Assembly: GCA_034679905.1 (NCBI GenBank)
Contig: JAXDAH010000102.1
Location: forward strand, 1-27,832
Origin: JASEFH01 sp034679905
Lineage (GTDB): Archaea; Halobacteriota; Methanomicrobia; Methanomicrobiales; JACTUA01
Length of the DNA: 27,832 nt
Reading direction: 5' to 3'
Part shown: one piece after another, positions 24,153 through 27,832 of the stretch
Numbering within the stretch: the first letter of the stretch is position 1
Layout of the letters: every line of letters starts with the position of its first letter
The notes under the pieces: generated by a model
Told to the model about the DNA's origin: nothing
Database searches by the model: none
What the model saw: the letters and a program-made list of their open reading frames with translations, nothing else
Made by a program: the position numbers and the translations under genes

Positions 24153-25423
24153 GCATTGCCATCGCTGTGATCGGGTGCGGGTATGTCGGGTGCGTGACCG
24201 GAGCATGCTGTGCTCATCTCGGTCACGAAGTATCCCTGGTCGATATCGACGCCAGCAAGGTGGATATGCTCAATTCGGGCCAGTCTCCAATCTACGAGCC
24301 GGGGCTTGAAGAACTCCTTCGGCAAAACAGCAGCCGAATCCATGCGTCCACGGATATGAACGCTGCCGTTCTTAACGCAGACCTCACGTTCGTTGCCGTG
24401 GGAACCCCGTCCAGCGGTGACGGCTCGATCGATCTGACCTACATTCATAGTGCCTGCGAAGAGATCGGCAAGACTCTTCAAGAAAAAGACGATTTTCACA
24501 CGGTTATCATCAAAAGCACCGTCTTTCCCGGAACGACGGATGGGAATGTGCGACACTTCCTGGAGAGATCGTCGGGGAAGACGGCGCACAAAGAGTTCGG
24601 CCTCGGTTCAAATCCAGAATTTCTCCGGGAAGGCAGTGCGGTTCATGACTTCCTGTACCCGGACCGGATTGTAATCGGAGGAGATGACGCACGAACCGTC
24701 GAGCTACTCCAGGAACTCTATACCCCGATCGACGCTCCACAGCTGGTGACCTCGATCCGGGCCGCCGAGATGATCAAGTATGCGAGCAATGCGATTCTTG
24801 CCACAAAAATCAGTTTTGCCAATGAGATCGGTAATCTATGCAAAAGGCTGGGAGTCGATTCGAGAGGCGTGTTCGAAGGGGTCGGGATGGATCGGCGGAT
24901 TGGACCTGCCTTCTTCCGGACCGGTATCGGGTTCGGGGGGTCCTGTCTTCCCAAGGATGTCCGAGCTCTGGTTGCCGGGGCCAGAGCATATGGGGAGAGA
25001 CTGAACATACTCGAGGCGGTCCTCGAGACGAATGAACGGCAGCCGATGAGGATCCTTTCGCTCCTCAAAAAGCACCTGCCAGAGCTTGAAGGGAAGCGCA
25101 TCGGGGTACTGGGGCTCGCATTCAAACCCGATACCGATGATATCCGGGAAAGTCGCGCTCTCCCGATCGTGGCGAGCCTGCTCTCAGCTGGAGCTCGCGT
25201 TATCGCGTACGATCCGGCAGCGATGCATAACTTCAGACAGGTGTTCCCCCAGATCGTCTATACCCCTGCTCCCGAATCGGTTCTGAATGCCGATGCCGTT
25301 CTGATCCTCACAGAATGGAGAGATTTCGAAGATCTCGATTATCGAGGGAAGATCGTGATCGATGGACGCCGTATCGAGGCTGCGTGCAAAACTGCGTCCT
25401 TGTATGAAGGTGTGTGCTGGTGA
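24149..25423 (+). CDS. ugd: UDP-glucose 6-dehydrogenase
   Basis: The protein has 424 residues, in the usual range. The N-terminal NAD site is VIGCGYVGCVTGACCAHLGH (GxGYVG at 9-14), followed by VDIDASKVDMLNSGQSPIYEPGLEELL, FVAVGTPSSGDGSIDLTYI and KSTVFPGTT, all diagnostic of UDP-glucose dehydrogenases. Lys210 and Asn214 in EMIKYASNAILATKISF and the catalytic Cys266 in GFGGSCLPKD are present, as is the C-terminal GLAFKPDTDDIRES. It oxidises UDP-glucose to UDP-glucuronate using two NAD. Start and stop overlap the neighbouring genes by four bases each (ATGA and GTGA), so expression with DUF354 and the uridylyltransferase is tightly coupled; the latter makes its substrate. The haloarchaeal counterpart in N-glycosylation is AglM. 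Confidence 0.95.
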   Translation: MSIAIAVIGCGYVGCVTGACCAHLGHEVSLVDIDASKVDMLNSGQSPIYEPGLEELLRQNSSRIHASTDMNAAVLNADLTFVAVGTPSSGDGSIDLTYIHSACEEIGKTLQEKDDFHTVIIKSTVFPGTTDGNVRHFLERSSGKTAHKEFGLGSNPEFLREGSAVHDFLYPDRIVIGGDDARTVELLQELYTPIDAPQLVTSIRAAEMIKYASNAILATKISFANEIGNLCKRLGVDSRGVFEGVGMDRRIGPAFFRTGIGFGGSCLPKDVRALVAGARAYGERLNILEAVLETNERQPMRILSLLKKHLPELEGKRIGVLGLAFKPDTDDIRESRALPIVASLLSAGARVIAYDPAAMHNFRQVFPQIVYTPAPESVLNADAVLILTEWRDFEDLDYRGKIVIDGRRIEAACKTASLYEGVCW

Positions 25424-26304
25424 CGGGGATAAAAAAGGCTGTGATCCCGGTTGCAGGTCTCGGGACACGTTTCTTCCCCGTAACAAAGGCGATGCCTAAA
25501 GAGATGTTACCGATAATCGACCGTCCCGTCATCCAGTATGTCGTGGAAGAGGCGATTGCCTCGGGAATCGACGACCTCATCATCATAACGGGGCGTGGAA
25601 AAAGGGCGATTGAAGATTATTTTGACGATTCGCCAGAACTTGAGATGTATCTGAAGAAGGGCAGAAAGAAACAGCACCTAGACGTTATCAAAGAGATCTC
25701 TGCTATTCCCGATATCCACTATATCCGGCAGAAGGAACCTCTGGGATTGGGAGATGCAATCTTAAGGGCGGAAAAGCACATCGGGGACGATCCGTTCGCC
25801 GTGCTCCTCGGAGATGACATCATCGTGAATTCCGTCCCCTGTACCCAACAGCTCATCAGAGTGTTTGGAGAATACGGCTGTTCGACCCTGGCCGTGGAAG
25901 AGGTGCCTGCAAAGAAGATCAGCAGTTACGGTATAATCAGGGGCCGGTCGATAAACGAGACGCTCTACCTCGTTGAAGATATCATCGAAAAACCTGACGC
26001 GCACCAGGCACCCTCGAACCTCGGTGCCATCGGAAGGTATGTATTCACCCCCGAGATCTTCGATTGTATCAAGAATACGTCGCCAGGGCATGGCAACGAG
26101 ATCCAGTTGACCGACAGCATTCGCCAGCTTCGCAACACCCAGGAGGTCTATGCCTATACCTTCAAGGGAGACCGGTACGATACCGGCGATAAATCCGAGT
26201 ACGTCAAGGCTATAATAGATTTTGCACTGCTGAACCCGGAGATGAGAACCGATATCCTGGGACATATCGAGGAGGTTTACCGTAATGGCCGGCGGTATAC
26301 GTAA
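25420..26304 (+). CDS. galU: UTP-glucose-1-phosphate uridylyltransferase
   Basis: About 294 residues from GTG 25420, which overlaps the upstream TGA and has AGGTG seven bases before it; a GTG at 25414 is less well placed. The signature AVIPVAGLGTRFFPVTKAMPKEMLPI lies at ~7-32. Further family marks are VEEAIASGIDDLIIITGRGKRAIEDYFD in outline, QKEPLGLGDAIL, LLGDD at ~129-133 (metal site), EVPAKKISSYGII, GAIGRYVFTPEIFD, NEIQLTDSI and FKGDRYDTGDKSEYVKA. It makes UDP-glucose from UTP and glucose-1-phosphate, feeding the dehydrogenase encoded upstream. The haloarchaeal equivalent in glycosylation is AglF. Confidence 0.95.
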   Translation: MTGIKKAVIPVAGLGTRFFPVTKAMPKEMLPIIDRPVIQYVVEEAIASGIDDLIIITGRGKRAIEDYFDDSPELEMYLKKGRKKQHLDVIKEISAIPDIHYIRQKEPLGLGDAILRAEKHIGDDPFAVLLGDDIIVNSVPCTQQLIRVFGEYGCSTLAVEEVPAKKISSYGIIRGRSINETLYLVEDIIEKPDAHQAPSNLGAIGRYVFTPEIFDCIKNTSPGHGNEIQLTDSIRQLRNTQEVYAYTFKGDRYDTGDKSEYVKAIIDFALLNPEMRTDILGHIEEVYRNGRRYT

Positions 26305-26480
26305 CGTACGGTCCGTGAACGATGCTGGTCTGCCGCCCCACGACCCGAGTCCGGCTCTCCGGAGAAGCGGTATCCCGGCTGTTCCGCGTCGGTCTTGCGG
26401 GTCGAGGAGACCGGATTCGATGTATCGCGACACTGCAAACTCCTGCGCTATCCCTGCATGGCAAAATTACGGTATATCGT
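26305..26480. other. Spacer before the GT4 gene
   Basis: About 176 bp. The GT4 frame is open upstream to 26322, but the extra 53 codons are Arg/Leu-rich and match no GT4 N-terminus, so I treat them as non-coding. No promoter stands out; a weak TATA-like run lies at 26471-26478. Confidence 0.4.
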
Positions 26481-27692
26481 ATGTCTCTAGAACGAATTGA
26501 TGGTGTATCGGAGGGTGAATTTTCAAATAAAACGTTATTAGTCCTTACTCCTCGGTATCCGAACGGCGACAACTCCTATGTCCGGGAGATGTTTGTGAAG
26601 ACGCAGCTCGATGCAATACGGAAATATTTTAAGAAGGTCATCATCCTATCGCCTGTTCTCTTCTCTTTTGGCAGGCTTCCCGAAGGCAAGTTCTGCCGGG
26701 ACTACTCCTATGAGAATGTCGAGGTCTACTATCCCCGGTGCTATTATATTCCCCTCCTCTGGACAGGACCTTTTGTTCTGGATAATCGTCTAGCCGTCAT
26801 CGACCGACTCATCCAGACACACCAGTTGACATTCGATCTGATCCATGCGCACTTTACATGGCCTTCTGGATACATAGGCGTGCAGTTGAAGGAGAAGTAC
26901 GGTGTCCCCCTTGTCACGACCATCCATGAAAATGGAGATTGGTTCGATCGGGAAGTAAGAATGGATCACCCTCTCATAAAATCCGCCTGGGCGGGTGCCG
27001 ATGCTTTAATACGGGTAAATAAAAAAGATATGCCGGTTCTGAAACGCTACAATGATAGGATCTTTTCGATTCCCAATGGTTTTTCCCCCAGTTTTTATCC
27101 CATGGATGCACAAACGGCCCGCGAACGACTCGGGCTGCCAAGCGAGAAGAAGGTCCTGTTCTCTCTTGGATTTCTCACCAAACGGAAGGGTTTCCATCAT
27201 CTTATTGATGCGATGGACGCGATCTGCGAGCAGCGTACCGATGTGGTGTGTTACATCGGCGGGAGCGGGGCAGAACATAAAAGCCTCCAGGCCCAGATCG
27301 CGCGGATGCAGCACCGAGACACGGTCCACCTTCTCGGATCGGTGCCAAACGACCTGTTGCCCTTCTGGATGAACGCGTGCGACATTTTTGTCCTGTCCAG
27401 TCTCAACGAGGGGAACCCGACCGTAATGTTTGAGGCCCTTGGATGCGGGAAGCCCTTTGTGGGGACGAGAGTGGGCGGCGTGCCGGAGGTCATACATGCC
27501 GATACCTATGGGCTTCTGGTGGAGCCTGGAGATGTCCATGACCTTGCCGAGAAGATACGGATAGCGCTCGATATGGAATGGAACACGGACGAGATTCTCC
27601 GGTATGCCCGACAGTTCACGTGGGAGAATATTGCAGTAGAGACCATGAAAACGTATCAAAAGGCCGGAATTTTCTCAGAAAAACGCTCCTGA
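26481..27692 (+). CDS. GT4-family glycosyltransferase
   Basis: About 403 residues from ATG 26481. This start gives the usual GT4 length and puts the first beta strand (KTLLVLTPRYPNGDNSYVREMF) near the N-terminus; no good binding site is visible. The GT-B fold shows DLIHAHFTWPSGYIGV, LVTTIHENGDWF, SIPNGFSPSFYP, VLFSLGFLTKRKGFHHLIDAM, VVCYIGGSGAEHKSLQ and the E-x7-E site (Glu310 and Glu318) in NEGNPTVMFEALGCGKPFVGT, followed by GGVPEVI. It is a retaining transferase that adds a sugar from a nucleotide donor to the growing lipid-linked glycan at the cytosolic face. Its donor may be the UDP-glucose or UDP-glucuronate made by its neighbours (inference). Confidence 0.93.
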   Translation: MSLERIDGVSEGEFSNKTLLVLTPRYPNGDNSYVREMFVKTQLDAIRKYFKKVIILSPVLFSFGRLPEGKFCRDYSYENVEVYYPRCYYIPLLWTGPFVLDNRLAVIDRLIQTHQLTFDLIHAHFTWPSGYIGVQLKEKYGVPLVTTIHENGDWFDREVRMDHPLIKSAWAGADALIRVNKKDMPVLKRYNDRIFSIPNGFSPSFYPMDAQTARERLGLPSEKKVLFSLGFLTKRKGFHHLIDAMDAICEQRTDVVCYIGGSGAEHKSLQAQIARMQHRDTVHLLGSVPNDLLPFWMNACDIFVLSSLNEGNPTVMFEALGCGKPFVGTRVGGVPEVIHADTYGLLVEPGDVHDLAEKIRIALDMEWNTDEILRYARQFTWENIAVETMKTYQKAGIFSEKRS

Positions 27693-27832
27693 ATATACCC
27701 GATGCGCCCGTGGGGCGGATCCGGTCGACATCCCCGCCGCCCCCCGGGTCTGCCGCGACCCCAACGCGGGGAGGCTGGCATCCGTGAGGGGCACTCCCGA
27801 AGGGCGGAACGCGGTCCCGCTGCATGGCGCCG
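27693..27832. other. Right-edge sequence, nothing recognised
   Basis: 140 bp after the GT4 stop, returning to very GC-rich composition. No T-run terminator or gene start is visible before the window ends. Confidence 0.4.

Noticed and set aside
24605..24617. GGTTCAAATCC, a match to the tRNA T-loop (B box)
   Set aside because: It lies in the ugd coding sequence (GLGSNPEF) and no cloverleaf or anticodon arm can be drawn around it.
26322..26480. 53-codon N-terminal extension of the GT4 frame
   Set aside because: Arg-rich, unlike GT4 N-termini, with no binding site at its first ATG; the ATG at 26481 gives a normal family length.

Overview
The window looks like chromosomal DNA of a euryarchaeon, most likely a GC-rich methanogen of the Methanomicrobiales type. 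This is inferred from TATA-box promoters upstream of operons, GGAGGTGA-type ribosome binding sites, frequent GTG/TTG starts, an exported CBM6/beta-helix protein with Thr-Pro linkers, and archaeal-style glycosylation enzymes. No 16S or other taxonomic marker is present, so the order is a guess. Almost everything recognisable concerns building, exporting or modifying an acidic surface glycan.

Layout. (1) 1-3216, minus strand: the start of an exported protein that runs off the left edge, then a 783-residue exported protein with two carbohydrate-binding domains and a C-terminal right-handed beta-helix. A 58-bp near-identical DNA segment is shared by the two genes. (2) 3217-3594: AT-rich promoter region. 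(3) 3595-6178, plus strand: two small membrane-protein genes of unknown function followed by a Wzx-like flippase. (4) 17088 down to 6167, minus strand: a glycan block made of a GT-B-like transferase, a GT-C-like membrane protein, and a nonulosonic (sialic-acid-like) sugar pathway: aminotransferase, NeuB/PseI-type synthase, a fused cytidylyltransferase-PseG protein, a WbqC-family protein, a frame-broken gene, a FemAB/GNAT acyltransferase and a CapD-type 4,6-dehydratase. (5) 17089-19286: a lone M28 peptidase gene flanked by long stretches with no convincing gene. (6) 19287-21073, minus strand: a UDP-N-acetylhexosamine dehydrogenase and two doubtful small ORFs. (7) 21240-22928, plus strand: a GT2 enzyme with a tandem, apparently dead N-terminal GT2 copy. 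(8) 23064-27692, plus strand, visibly less GC-rich: DUF354 protein, UDP-glucose dehydrogenase, UTP-glucose-1-phosphate uridylyltransferase and a GT4 glycosyltransferase.

How they could work together (inference): the dehydratase, aminotransferase, acyltransferase, PseG-like hydrolase, PseI-like synthase and cytidylyltransferase would convert UDP-GlcNAc to a CMP-activated nonulosonic acid. GalU plus UDP-glucose dehydrogenase would supply UDP-glucuronate, and the second dehydrogenase an N-acetylhexosaminuronate. The GT2, GT4 and GT-B enzymes would assemble a lipid-linked glycan, the flippase would move it outward, and the GT-C-like protein could act on the outer face. The exported beta-helix proteins and the peptidase may process the surface layer.

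Points that most deserve attention are the fused cytidylyltransferase-hydrolase, the degenerate tandem GT2 domain, the Met in place of the usual catalytic Tyr in the dehydratase (which leaves the sugar's stereochemistry open), the coding region at 8265-9065 whose frame changes mostly at homopolymer tracts, and TATA boxes embedded in palindromes.
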